64,000 bases of DNA from NCBI GenBank assembly GCA_951799425.1, contig OX637402.1, forward strand, positions 6,228,001 to 6,292,000, read 5' to 3'. Source of the stretch: Ilex aquifolium (lineage: Eukaryota > Streptophyta > Magnoliopsida > Aquifoliales > Aquifoliaceae). Below the pieces are notes generated by a model. It did not search any database and was not told where the DNA came from. It saw only the letters and a list, made by a program, of their open reading frames with translations. Shown in pieces: positions 19,903 to 31,079 of this stretch (position 1 is the first letter of the stretch; every line of letters begins with the position of its first letter). The translations under genes were made by a program, and so were the position numbers.

Positions 19903-21250
19903 TGTGACGCACCTAAAACCCAGGGGTCCTTTCTCAACCCGTTGATCACACATCAACCAGCGGAAATATCAGTGTATGCCGCAAAACCCGACACCACATC
20001 ATCACACGACCATTCCAAGGTCCAATATACATCAATTTGTCCTTAGTATTTCACCAATTACATTCTTTAAACAAGAAGGCTCAAGGCCCGGAGGATTGGT
20101 AAGGTTATTTTAAATTTTTTAAAATTTTGGAAGACATACCGGTACCTTGTATACTTGGTACCGGTACCTGAACATTCTGTTTGCCAAGTACCGGTACTAG
20201 TAAACATGGTACCAGTACCTGGGTCCTCGATAGCGTGGTACAGGTACCTGTGAACCTAGATATCGGTACCTCAGCCCACTGCCAGTGAGGTACCGGTACC
20301 TCGAGCCTTGGTACCGGTACCTAAGCCCATTGGAATCATGGTACCGGTAACCAATCAACTTGGTACTGGTACCAGGGCCCAGTTTTCTCCCAAATCTTTC
20401 CTTATTCAATTCCAACTCATCCAATCTCGTACTGAGTTCATCCAAACTCACACAACATTTAAAGTATGCACAAAATAGCATCCATAAGAGTTCATTACAT
20501 GTTCTCTTACCACCATTTACAATTCAAAATAAATTACACGAGTGCTTTACAAAAATGTAATTTAAAGCCACATTCTGACCTCTTCTCAACAAGGACCCAT
20601 GTGAGGGTTGTCCATCGGCGATTGTTCCGCACCTGAAATGTTGTCCCATAAAGGGTGAGCCAAGCTCAATAGGGTATCTCCTAAAGAGGCTACTCCCCGA
20701 ACCCAGATGAGTAGGAAATGTTAACATGCAATTCAACAATCAAACAAACATTCATCCAAAAACACACAACTTTAAGGAAATGAATGTCACAATGCTATGC
20801 CATGTTATGAGGTGAGACTCACACAAGCAATGCAATTCGAGCCCTCTACCGGTGATGAACACGTAATATTGCATATTCAACGGCCTCATTACATGCATTT
20901 TAACTCAACTTTGCATTTAATTACTTAGAGTTAGTCGAATTTATGAATAATGTTGAAATCCTGATGTTGCAGGTAATTATTGAAACCCTGGAACTAAGTG
21001 TGAATGAGTGGTGAAGAGATGGACACATTACATGAGGATTGAGAGGCTTTAAAGTGAAAGAAATCAAGTAGGTAGTGGTATTTGGTATCATAGGCACCGG
21101 TATCTAAGCCTACTTGAATTTTTGTACCGGCATCCGCACCATTTGGGATCAGTACATCTGTTTACAATTTTTGGCCATGTTTTCCCCATTTCAGCTCAAT
21201 CGAACAGTTGGATCAAAAGTTATGACAACTTTACGAAAACTGGTCCTGAG
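19903..21250. repeat. J: LTR-like block of another family
   Basis: It starts TGTGACGCACCTAAAACCC, like the TGTAACGCCCC starts common in plant Ty3/gypsy LTRs and seen in solo LTR I. It interrupts copia gag. No coding sequence is seen. It carries a long ACCGGT palindrome array (20138-20385) and a decayed second one (21070-21170). Its right edge is not resolved and may lie between 21155 and 21400. Confidence 0.5.
20138..20385. repeat. GGTACCGGTACC palindrome array in J
   Basis: About eleven sites of the form GGTACCGGTACC or a one- to two-base variant in 250 bases, at irregular 15-40 base spacing. Several sites are followed by short non-palindromic CTGAA or CTCAG-like text. Confidence 0.85.
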
Positions 21251-21404
21251 CTAACATCTCATTTATGACCTACCGGTAGAAGAATACATAAAGCTGTATT
21301 TAATTTTGGAAACTGTAGGATTTTTTCAGAAAGCAGAATTATCAGCAGAAGCCTGCAGTTGGAATACAAAATCTAGTCAAAGAGCACTGTCTGAACGGTG
21401 GGGG

Positions 21405-21436
21405 CTAGCGTCCGGACGACAATATGTATATAAATC
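21405..21436 (+). promoter_or_regulatory. Promoter-like region of the H env-like gene
   Basis: A GCGTCCGGACGAC palindrome (21407-21419) is followed 12 bases later by GTATATAAATC. The same pairing, TCCGGA then TTATAAATA, occurs in the H LTR at 27125-27210. The env-like ATG is at 21650. Confidence 0.55.
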
Positions 21437-21649
21437 TCACCTCCATGCAAAACCCATCAGTTTCAGACTCCCTCGCATATCAGAATTCAAAAAAAATCAA
21501 GTTTCTCCAAAGATCTCCTCTCAAATCTGCTACACTCAACCGTTTATCTTCAAATTTTCTCGGATTATTCACTTACCCATTACATTTTGAAGGTCTCTAC
21601 CGATTGAAATTGATTGAAACCAAGTATTTGGAGAGAAATCAAAAAAAAT

Positions 21650-22494
21650 ATGGATTCGAGGCGTCGACCGAGAGGATCTTCAAGTCGTACACAAAGGGAT
21701 CAACCTCAGCAACCTCAAGCACCACCACAGCAACCTCACCAAGAAATATCTACAATGAGTTGATTTTTGAGAATGTTAATCAACAAGCCTGATACGATGC
21801 TCATTTCATGACTAAAACTATTATTCCTGAAAGGCCAGTAATCTATGAAGATTTTGAAAACATAGGAGTTAGGCAAATTCTTGCTGAACGTGGTTGGCTT
21901 GATTATGTTAAATTTATTGCTCCTACCTATGACTGCTTGGTCTGTAAGTTTTATAGTAATGCATAAATAATTGGAGAACGAAAATTGCGTGTGTTTGTTC
22001 GGGGTATTGTTTTCCAAGTTACACCAGCTACTATAGCCGAATTTTTTCAGCCCATGCAAAGACCACCCAACTAGCAATATCCTTACACCGAATTACCTGA
22101 TTTGAATGAAGTAGGAAGAGAATTGACGGGTAATCCAGAGTTTGGTTGGGGTAGACAAAATAAATACATAAAATAAGGTGATCTGACAAAAAAATACTGA
22201 ATTCTGAATATGATTCCAGTAAACAGTTTGTTACCTCGAGCTTAGAAAAATTAGATTTATACTATGCATGCCTACTTTGTATATGCTTTTGGGATGAGAC
22301 AGACAATTGATCTTTCAAATTTATTATGGACCAAATGTTGCTTACAGTGGATAGAAAGAAACCCTCACTTCCATATGCTATGTTAGTTTCTCAATTATGC
22401 AGGAACAAGGGAGTGATTGTTGATCCTTCATGGAAAATGGTAGAACATTTTGGATCGTTGGATAAAACTTCTTTAAAGAAGACTCATGGAGTAT
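21650..22494 (+). pseudogene. H env-like gene, N-terminal part
   Basis: The start MDSRRRPRGSSSRTQRDQP is basic. Further on are ERPVIYEDFENIGVRQILAE, GWLDYVKF and RVFVRGIVFQVTPATIAEFF, the same ordered motifs as in the D and E1 env-like proteins (for E1, NVRGKIIVVTPDVIATCLGD). It has several breaks. Solo LTR I interrupts it at 22495. No membrane segment is seen. Confidence 0.7.
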
Positions 22495-24831
22495 TGTAAC
22501 GCCCCCAAAACCACTCTAGACGGCATTACATACTAAAACCATTTACATCAAGAGAGCACTAAGATAAACCATCCATAAATAAGACTTCATAAAAATCATT
22601 CATAACATTCACATCATTATCCCAAAAGAATATGCCATCTTTGGCCTTTACATTCCCAAAAAAAAAAAAATTAACTATTATAGCGCAACGGAAATTACAA
22701 AAGAAATCTAGACTACACAGTGTTTCAAAAGAGTATTCTAGTCTAGAAAAAAAGTAAACGACATCTCTAGATGTCCCACTCGTGATCCAAGTATCCCTCT
22801 AGTGAAGCCTCTCCATGGCCCGACTCGTTAGCACCGAGCTCATCCTCTGGCACAAAATCTGAAAAATGTTCAACTGTAGGGGGTGAGCACGAAGCTCTGT
22901 AGAAAAATCCTCCCAAACCCAAACAAGGTTTAGAAAAGTATATAAAACGGTCGGTCTCATTTCACAAATAACATATATAACATTTGAAGTAAAACGAGAA
23001 CATTTAAACAGATCTTAGGTTTAGATAGCAACAGTAATTGAAATGGATAAATAAACACAATATACCATTGGTAATCCATTCTACCATAAACCGTTTCCAA
23101 CAAGTTCTCGCGGAATCCCATACTTCCCGAAACTCTTGTCGAAACCATTTATGGTACAATGCACGATAACCCACACTATATGTCCGACACAACCCACGTT
23201 ACTAATCCGTGATCATTAGTGATAGGAAAAGTTAATACCCACACGGCGTACAAAGGCGTCTACCCACTCCATGTGGTATGAAAAGTTCATACCCGCGTGG
23301 CATACAAAGACGTCTACCCACTACATGATACCCGGTCAATAGTAATCCATGTTCGTATCGTACAACCACGCAAGAGATAAAATACCAACAAATATCTCAC
23401 ATAACCAACAATACCATAAACCCCCAATTTTTCAAGCAAATTCCATAAAATCCACAAATCCATCATAAGACAATTTCAAATAAACAATGAAGAAAAATAC
23501 AAGAGATCATGCACAATAGCATTTCAATACTCAACACAAAACACTATAGTTTTCAAAGCCAAATTTGAGTGAAGATAGAGAGAGAAATCCATGTTTCTCA
23601 CAAACTAAGGTTTTTATGGCTCTCCACCCATAACTTTTCTCAAAACATAATAAAGTTTGCAATAATACCAAGAGACAAGGAACCCATAGCAAATAGATAT
23701 GATTAGAAGTCCAAATCATACATATATAATAACCCTAGCCTCAATGTAAGTGAATGGAAGGAAACCCCTACCTTGAATCCTTAGTTTGTATGAAGAACTT
23801 GAGCTTTGATCTTGAATCTACCCTTAAATCTCTTGTTTTTCCCTTCCTTTCTTCATCTCTAATGCTCTCTAGGGTTCCAAGAGGTGTGGGGGTGTGAGTG
23901 GAGTGAAAGAAATTAGGGAAAATGGGATGAAAATGAGTTTAAAACATATCAGCCCCGAAATTTACTGTTCATGGACTGTTTTGGTCTTCTCCGAAATTAC
24001 GGTTTTGCCACTAAGAATCTTCAATTTGATCCATATGACTACCCTAAGGTTTTTCGACGTTACGGATTCATTTTTAATGTTATTTTAACCTAAAAATATT
24101 TATTTTTATGATTTATCTCAAAACCAAAGTCAACGTACACCCGAAACACTAAAGTTTCTATTTTACCCATCCGAACTGACTATTAATGAAATTTTGCAAT
24201 GTTTGCAAATAAAAGGTGATAAAGGGTGCTTCTTAAAGTCTTTTATACTTATTTTAAGCCTAAATGTACTCATTATTCTTATATTTTGATTTAGGATGCA
24301 AATGGAGACATTAAATGCAAAACGAAGCTAATTGGACTATTTCGACATCGCTTCGTTATCTGGGCATAACTCTCTCATCCGAGCTCCGATTGAGATGATT
24401 CAAGATGCTATGGAATTCTAAGAAAGAGCTATAAAACTTTCATGTTTTGAGTTTTGAGAGATATTGACTGCATCAAGGTCGAAATCGCGCTTGAAGTTGC
24501 AGCCAGTGCACTGTTCACATGCACTATTCACGTGCACTGTTCACAGCCTGTTTCATCCCTTTTCCATTTCCAATCCATCCCATACATATTTAACATGGTT
24601 TTCCACCTAAAACTTGATACCTACAAGTTCTATTACACCCCATTTCATACATCTACAAATCAAAACCAAGTTCCAACTACTATTTATCCTATTTTCACAA
24701 TACGAACATTTTTTTTTTCTGCGTTTACAATCTACCTAGTCCATGCATACATCCTTACACATATTACATTTCAAGGAAATTATGAATTGCTCGCTATATA
24801 TATATATAATATAAAAGTGTGGGGGTTTACA
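22495..24831. mobile_element. I: solo LTR, 2337 bases, target duplication AGTAT
   Basis: It starts TGTAACGCCCCC and ends GGGGGTTTACA, so the ends are TG...CA with a short inverted similarity. The five bases AGTAT occur on both sides (22490-22494 and 24832-24836). Sense env-like text of H resumes on the right. There is no gag or pol and no second copy of its ends inside, so a solo LTR is the simplest reading. The family is probably Ty3/gypsy, from the TGTAACGCC start. Orientation is unclear. Confidence 0.8.
23226..23332. repeat. Tandem duplication of about 54 bases in solo LTR I
   Basis: Two adjacent copies share GAAAAGTT.ATACCC, GGC.TACAAAG.CGTCTACCC and a final CATG.. stretch, with several differences between them. 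Confidence 0.8.
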
Positions 24832-24836
24832 AGTAT

Positions 24837-25144
24837 AGCCTGAGGAACAACCCGAAGTACCACTTCCACAACAAGATGAACCATTTCACATACCAGAAGA
24901 ATTTTTCCCAGAAGAGCAGCCTCCACCACAAGAAGATCAACCATAGATACCAGTGGATGACAGGACCGATAGGCAGATTTTGCTAGGATTGGAGACCACG
25001 GTTAACCAGCTCGGAACCACTATCACCCAGCTTGGTACCATCATCACCCAGATCAATCAACGCATGACTGATTATGAGCAAAATCAGGTAGAGATGTTGA
25101 GACTACTTCGAGAACGTTTTGGTGGAGGACCATCTACTTCTTAA
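24837..25144 (+). pseudogene. H env-like gene, C-terminal part
   Basis: The reading gives an acidic, proline- and glutamine-rich stretch (PEEFFPEEQPPPQEDQP). A heptad-like helix follows (LGLETTVNQLGTTITQLGTI), ending LLRERFGGGPSTS. A similar leucine- and glutamine-rich C-terminal helix is visible in D near 62680-62760. This suggests the protein forms oligomers. It is inferred to continue the gene left of solo LTR I. Confidence 0.65.
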
Positions 25145-26839
25145 AGACTAGATATTCTACAAAAACTTTGCTATCTTTCACTCAACTTTTTAATTATGCA
25201 CTCTAATTTACTTTATGTTTTGAACCTGTGTTGATTTTGAACTTGTTTATGTTTAAGTTTGTTTTTGGTAGTTAATATGAAAATTATGTTTTTAAGTTAG
25301 GAGGATTATTTCATATAATTTGTAGTTAAATTAGATTAATATTCCTATGTTTTTCAAGAATAACTTTAATCTGATCATGTAAGATTTTCATATTTTAGTT
25401 ATATATTATCTTAATATTTTTTTTTAAAACTTACTCTTATGAGCACAAATAGATTTCTTTATTTTAGAAACCTTGTGAAATAGTACACTCTTTTCATATA
25501 TAGTGGAGATGTAAAACCAATTACAGGATTTGAGCCAATATTTCTTGGAGAGATATTCTACATCTACTCAAGTAAGAATCTTCGATTCAACGGTAAACTT
25601 TCTTTGAATAATCTCATTAGTGTTGTTTTGATTAACATTTGTTAGATTGCATTATTAGCATTATCTTTAAAACTCTTTTAAGGAATTATACAAGTATATG
25701 ATTTCTGGAAAATGATCATAGGCCATTTTTTTGACTAATTTTGAGCCTCGACCATTTCTTTTACAAAATTATTCTTAGTCAACCATAATTGGGCCTAAAA
25801 GAGTATAACTTCTTTTCATCAAAACCAGAAAAATACCCGAGCCACATAAAAATATATTAAACCTACCTTTTGCTATCTAATTTTCTTGCATCCTCTTTTA
25901 AATCAGAAGGATATAGAAAAGCAAGTTGTGGAAAAAATAAAAATAAAAAACCCATGAAAAGAAATTTAAAGAAAGAAAAGAGCCAAGAAAGTGAAAAATG
26001 GAAAGGATAAACATGCAAAGTCTGAAAAAGCTAAAAAGAAGGCGTGCCACAATAAAAAAAAAAAAAAAAAGAAGAACATAGCTTTTGAATCTCATTAACG
26101 TCATTTTTTTAACCCTAAACCAATGGCCACGTTACAACCCAAAGAAAGTCTTTTTTGATTCTAGAGATTATATACCTGTATTAATCCTATTAAAAGAGAA
26201 TGTTAATAATATATCTAATGTAGTGTTAATATCTTTTCATGAGATTTTGTCAAAATCCAATTTTATTCGAATAACCGTTCTTCTAATATACTACATGTGA
26301 TATTATTTGCTTTGCTAACAATATTCCAATCACATGTAATTATTGAGGGAATAGTCACTATAACGTATGTGTATTCTTTACTGAGTGTATTTCAGGAAGG
26401 ATTGAAATCAAGACTACCATGAAAGATGACAATATTTCTTAAGTGATTTTTAAATAAAAGAAATCATTACACACACACACACAAGCTTTTAGAAAAATAT
26501 ATGAATAATGATATAACTAACGTGTGTTACTCTTGTAATGATCAGAAAAAAAAATTAAATTAAAAAAAAAAGACATAATCTAGCAATACACAGGAATATT
26601 AATTTAATTTTATTTGTGAAAAATATGAATTATGATCTCCTAACTATTGAATTTTGTAGGTAGCTTTACTGAAAACCTTCACGAGACAAAACTCGTCCAC
26701 TAGGGATCACCTAGGGGTTTGAAGGCTTGTTGCATATGCTAAATGCAATCGTGAAAAAATCTACGAAAATGATTTTACCTCTGTTTGTATTTTATTTTGT
26801 TAATAGTTTTTATAGTTTACTAGAGACTAGTAAAAGTTT
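25145..26839 (+). other. Conserved noncoding block of H
   Basis: AT-rich and without a credible gene. It holds the landmarks of the E1 and C blocks in the same order: 'attttgagcc' near 25739, a purine-rich run at 25900-26080 ending in poly-A (26050-26070), and 'cactagggatcacctagg' near 26698. It lies between the env-like gene and the 3' LTR, as in D. A second (AC)n run is near 26470. Confidence 0.6.
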
Positions 26840-26852
26840 AAGTTGGGGAGTG
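26838..26852 (+). promoter_or_regulatory. H polypurine tract
   Basis: TTTAAGTTGGGGAGTG directly before the LTR start TGATTAACC at 26853, preceded by the ACTAGAGACTAG stretch typical of the C/D lineage. Confidence 0.8.
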
Positions 26853-27584
26853 TGATTAACCATAATTAGTATATAAATTAGGCTAGTTAAATAAGTACAT
26901 CATCTAAGATAAATCAATTAAAAATTGTAAATTAGGGTTTGTGCGTAAGCTAGGGTTTTATTTATATAATGTTTGAAATTTTAGGGTTTTGTGCGGAATT
27001 GCTGGAAATTACAAAGGACAATCTGTCAAAGCTTGAAAGAAAAAGGGATGCAAGTGTAAAATAATCAAGAATTAGCTAGCACAACAAAGAGGATCAAGAT
27101 CACTTTTCCAGCAAAGCACCACCGTCCGGACGATGGTGGTGGCGTCCGGATGGCTGTGTATGGCAGCTTGTTATGATCTCTCCACCTCCTGCTTCTTCTT
27201 GCTTATAAATAGGGGTGCCTTCTTCATTTTATGTGTGGCCGGGTAGAGAGAGGAATAAAGAGGAGGAGAAAGGAACTCCAGGAGAGAAATAAAAGAAAAG
27301 AAAGAAAAGAAAGGAAAGAGAGAAAGACATAGCCCGAAATTATACTATATATATATATACCTCCCTTAATTGTTGGATGGTTATATTTATATATACTCTA
27401 CTATATTATATATTATTATGAACTTCATGAATGATACAGTGATGTACGTAATTGGGTGTTACTACGTAGCTCGGAATTATGTCATTAGTGAATCATCAAT
27501 CTGCCGGTTGAATATCTACGGTGTCCAATGGTATGGCTTGACCTCCAAGGGGCACTGAGGATGTTTACTGTTGCATGGTACATA
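26853..27584 (+). repeat. H 3' LTR, right end not resolved
   Basis: It begins TGATTAACCATAATTAG, like the mirrored ends of C. It contains two TCCGGA palindromes (27125-27130 and 27145-27150) and a TTATAAATA box (27203-27211), then a purine-rich start region. No partner LTR is visible. The usual family end is absent, so it is probably truncated near 27584-27713. Confidence 0.65.
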
Positions 27585-27713
27585 AAATTATCAGATTAAT
27601 GACCTAAGTGATCCACTTGAATGGCTTGTCCTTCTGGTTCACTAGCGTCATTTAACTAGCATATAAAGTTGTCAGATTAATGACCTAAGTGATCACCTAA
27701 CTAGCATATAAAC
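27585..27713. repeat. Imperfect tandem repeat at the H/B junction
   Basis: The stretch TCAGATTAATGACCTAAGTG is present at 27591 and again at 27672, 81 bases apart. Both copies end in an ACTAGCATATAAA stretch, and a third partial unit (ACTAGCATA) runs into B pol. Confidence 0.75.
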
Positions 27714-29058
27714 TAGCATAGCGCCGACCGTGTAATCTCTCGTGTCGAACATGAGCTCAAATGGTAAATCCCACTTGGGTGGTCGCATAATTGGAGGTGT
27801 AGTGAGCATGCTTTTCAGTTTTTTAAATGATGGCTCACAATTATCCAACCACGCAAATGGGACATCCTTGGATAGCAAATTGGTCAAGGGTCGACCTAAT
27901 GCACTAAAGTCCTTTATAAAAACGATAAAAACCAGCATGGCCAAGAATCGACTTGATGGCTTTGATGACCTTCGGTGTGGGGAGATTGAAAATTTCTACA
28001 TCCTTTGATTTGTCGACTTCAATCCCTTTGCCAAGACGATGTGCCCGAGCACAATTCCTTGTGTCACCATGAAGTGGCACTTCTCCCAGTTGAGAACCAA
28101 TTTTTTCTCCTCGCATCTCTCAAGTACTTTCTCTAAGTTCTCCAAACAACCACTGAAGGAATCCCCGAACACTAAGAAGTCATCCATAAAAACTTCCACG
28201 ATTGTTTCCACCATTTCACTGAAAATGCCCATCACACATCTTTGAAAAGTCCCTGGGGCATTACATAACCCAAATGGCATGCGTCAGTAGACAAATGTAC
28301 CGAAGGGGCAAGTGAAAGTGGACTTTTCTTGATCCTCCAATGCGATATCAATCTGATTGTACCCATAGTAGCCATCCAAGAAGTAGTAAAATAGATGCCC
28401 AACTACTCTTTTCAACACTTGGTCAAGGAATGGCAACGGGAAGTGGTCTTTTCCTGTGCACGAGTTGAGCTTTCTGTAATCAATACACACTCTCCATCCG
28501 GTGACCAACCTTGTTGGAATTAACTCATTCTCCTCATTTGCCACAACCGCAACTCTTGATTTCTTGGGTACTACTTGCGTGGGACTAACCCACTTACTAT
28601 CGGCAATCAGAAATATGATGCCCACGTCAAGTAGCTTAAGTATCTCATCCCTCACCACGTCTTTCATAATGGGGGTTGAGTCTCCGTTGTGGTTTTCTGG
28701 ATGGTTTTGCATCTTCCTCCAAGTAAATCCTATGTGTGCAAATGAGGGGACTAATCCCCTTAATATCGGCTATGGTCCAACCGATGGCTCCTTTGTGCCA
28801 CCTCAATACACATAACAATTCTTCCTCTTGGCTTGCCTCCAAAGTTAAGCTTAATACCACCGGGAATGTCTCATGCTCTCCCAAGAATGCATATTTGAGG
28901 TTGCATGGTAATGGCTTCAACTCCAAGATGGGATTTTGCACAGTCGGTGGAAAGATATTTTTCTCTTGCAAAGGAAGTCTCTCAAATGTTGTGGTCCATT
29001 TCTCTACCCCTTGTAAACTCTCCGACTCCACTTGATCAACAAACTCCTCCTCCCTCAA
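27714..29058 (-). pseudogene. B: RT and RNase H part of pol, cut at both ends
   Basis: Reading leftward, the sequence has the linker before [49 protein letters not shown] and the start of RNase H (LPFELMFD), where the element stops against H. Integrase, env-like gene and 3' LTR are missing. Several breaks are present. On the right it is cut by A and resumes at 42306. Confidence 0.85.
29054..29058. repeat. Target site duplication CTCAA, left copy for A
   Basis: CTCAA directly before the left LTR of A. The same five bases follow the right LTR at 42306-42310. This proves that A inserted as one unit into B. Confidence 0.93.
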
Positions 29059-30757
29059 TGCTTGATTTATTTCCTTGTTGTTCCTAACCTCCTAACATCT
29101 TCCCTCAAGGTATGTATGATATATGTGTGAAAGGGGGGGAGTGTCACTCTCCCTTGGAATGATGTCAAAAGAAAGAGCAAGAGAATGGTTGAAAATGAAA
29201 TGTGTGAGTGAACAAAAATGCTTCCCAAGCGCAAGCAGACTTTTGTGTGTCATGTTTTACTTGGAGAATACTTCAAGGTCGTCTCCTCAGGGAAGGAGGT
29301 GAATCGTCTTGAAGGTGATTGTGGTAAAAACAAAGTGTAAAATCTTTTGTTGTTGAAGTTTGGTTTGTGAGTTGTATTGTGATGAAAATGAAATGGGAAA
29401 CAAGTGTTGGCTAATCCCAAAGGTTCACTCCAATGGGAATGCCAAGTCAACTCGAAACCTTCCTCAAATGGTGCATAGATGAACGATTGATTTGTGGGAT
29501 GCTCGGGACAAGATGGAAGTGAGGATCCAAGCATAACCCGTGACAAGTCTACGGGATATCAAAGAATTACAACCGTGTCCACACTCAAACCAGTCAAACC
29601 GAACCATCGTACACCGAGGGGAGAAAAGAAGATGAGTTGAAATGGCATACCCAAGAGGAGGTCTCCCTTGGATTAGCCAACTTAGAGACTTAGCTATTCA
29701 TGCTTAAAGGAAAAAACAACAATAAAATAGAAATAAAATATAAAGAAAGTAAGATTGTAGCTAAGTTAATGCAAGAAAACATAAACTAAAAGAGAGTGCA
29801 TTCGATACCCATTCTAAAGCTAAGAAATTTAAGAACTTGAATGCATTAATGGTGAAAGCTTTAATGGGAGACTAAACTTGAAAAAAACTTGCAATAAATA
29901 GCATTAAAGACTTCAAACCAAGATTAGAAGATTCTTACATGAAATTACAAGACAATGTGTGGAAGAAAATGCAAAACTCTCAACTTCTCTCTCTAACACT
30001 ATTCATCTTCTTTCTTGCACTCTCTCTCTCTCTATATCACTATGTATATTCCATAATAATCCCCCCCCAATGGTGTATTCCCCCTCTAAAAACATCCATG
30101 GAGTGATGTCATAGCTGTGTGATGTGGTCTTCATCCATAGGGGCTAGAAGGGATGGGCTGGACAGGGTTGGTGCAGGCCTTGTCTCCACACCCGGCACCT
30201 TCTCTCTCCTCTCTCCACATTGATGATCAAGGCTCCAAAAGTCCAATGTAGGTGCAAGAGGGATGTCCATTGTGTAAGGTGTGTCAGGAATAGGTGGGAG
30301 AATGTCTGGTGGGACCCCCACGAAGGCAGAGCTTGACATGCAGAATCTGGCACTTTTCAGGAAAACCTACCGGTAGGTCGATGGAAACCTACCGGTAGGT
30401 CGATGGAAACCTACCGGTAGGTTTCACTCCAGTGGGCTCAACCTATCGGTAGGTTTGGCGGTAGGTGCAGGACAGTAGCTAAAACCTACCGGTAGGTCAT
30501 ACCGGTTGGTTTTTCCTGGTTTTGCAAAAATCTTGGTTCCTCCACCTTCAGAGCTCTCCTCAAGCCTCATTCTCAACTCCAATTGTCTTGAACACCTTGA
30601 GAGGGCTTATCTATCATCATTTAACCCATTTTCTATGCAAAACACAATGAATCTTCATTAATAGCTCAAGTAGTGCAATTCCGCTCATTTAATCCGCAAA
30701 AGCAAGTGAAAAAGGAATATAATGGCACAGGAAATATGCAATGTTTTGTGCTAATCA
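29059..30757 (-). repeat. A 3' LTR, 1699 bases
   Basis: TGCTTGATTTATTTCC to TTTTGTGCTAATCA, next to a polypurine tract on the right. It is about 30 bases longer than its partner, largely because of extra palindrome units. Confidence 0.93.
30365..30512. repeat. CCTACCGGTAGG palindrome array in A 3' LTR
   Basis: Six to seven extended palindromes, four of them perfect, some separated by GTCGATGGAAA. Decayed units (TATCGGTA, CATACCGGTTGG) are included. The array sits about 245-390 bases into U3. Confidence 0.9.
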
Positions 30758-30774
30758 CACCCCCAACTTGAGCT
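30758..30774 (-). promoter_or_regulatory. A polypurine tract
   Basis: On the element strand CTCAAGTTGGGGGTG abuts the LTR, preceded by GGGACTAGCAAAG. Confidence 0.87.
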
Positions 30775-31079
30775 TTGCTAGTCCCTAGCAAAGTTTAATT
30801 TCAAAACAAGAGTATAACATACAACAATCCATTTAAATAAAAAATTTACCCAAACAATCAAAATACAAAAATCATAATGCAATTAACGAAATAAACTTGG
30901 ACAAGATGGAACAGAAACTGTGGTATTTCGTTAATGTGTTTCAAAGTTGGAGTACATGGAGTCGGACGTCAAAAAGGGACAAAATGGCCTACGACCTAAA
31001 TATTCTTCTACAAGGCCAACGAATCAATCCTAGCTACATACAACCCAACACAAAAAGAAAAGACAAAAACTACAACACC

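Larger units (their letters stand above)
21400..27713 (+). mobile_element. H: 3' half of a plus-strand Athila-type element (C/D lineage)
   Basis: In order: promoter-like region, env-like gene (split by solo LTR I), noncoding block, polypurine tract and 3' LTR. The stretch before the LTR (26650-26852) matches, inverted, the corresponding part of C (50436-50600), including a run on 'tcgtccactagggatcacctagg'. Its gag-pol is missing to the left. On the right it stops against the cut end of B. It is decayed, with several breaks in the coding part. Confidence 0.75.

Noticed and set aside
22495-24831. Insertion I as a MITE or other DNA transposon
   Set aside because: TG...CA ends, a five-base duplication and a length of 2.3 kb fit a solo LTR. 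No terminal inverted repeat beyond about 10 weakly matching bases.
21650-25144. A host gene with a large intron at the H env-like gene
   Set aside because: The 'intron' is flanked by a five-base duplication and has LTR ends, and the protein parts match env-like genes of the neighbouring elements.
30365-30512. Palindrome arrays as a CRISPR array or a microRNA precursor
   Set aside because: Spacing is irregular, units are palindromes of 10-20 bases without unique spacers, and this is plant nuclear DNA. The palindromes are too short, with no loop, for a typical microRNA hairpin.
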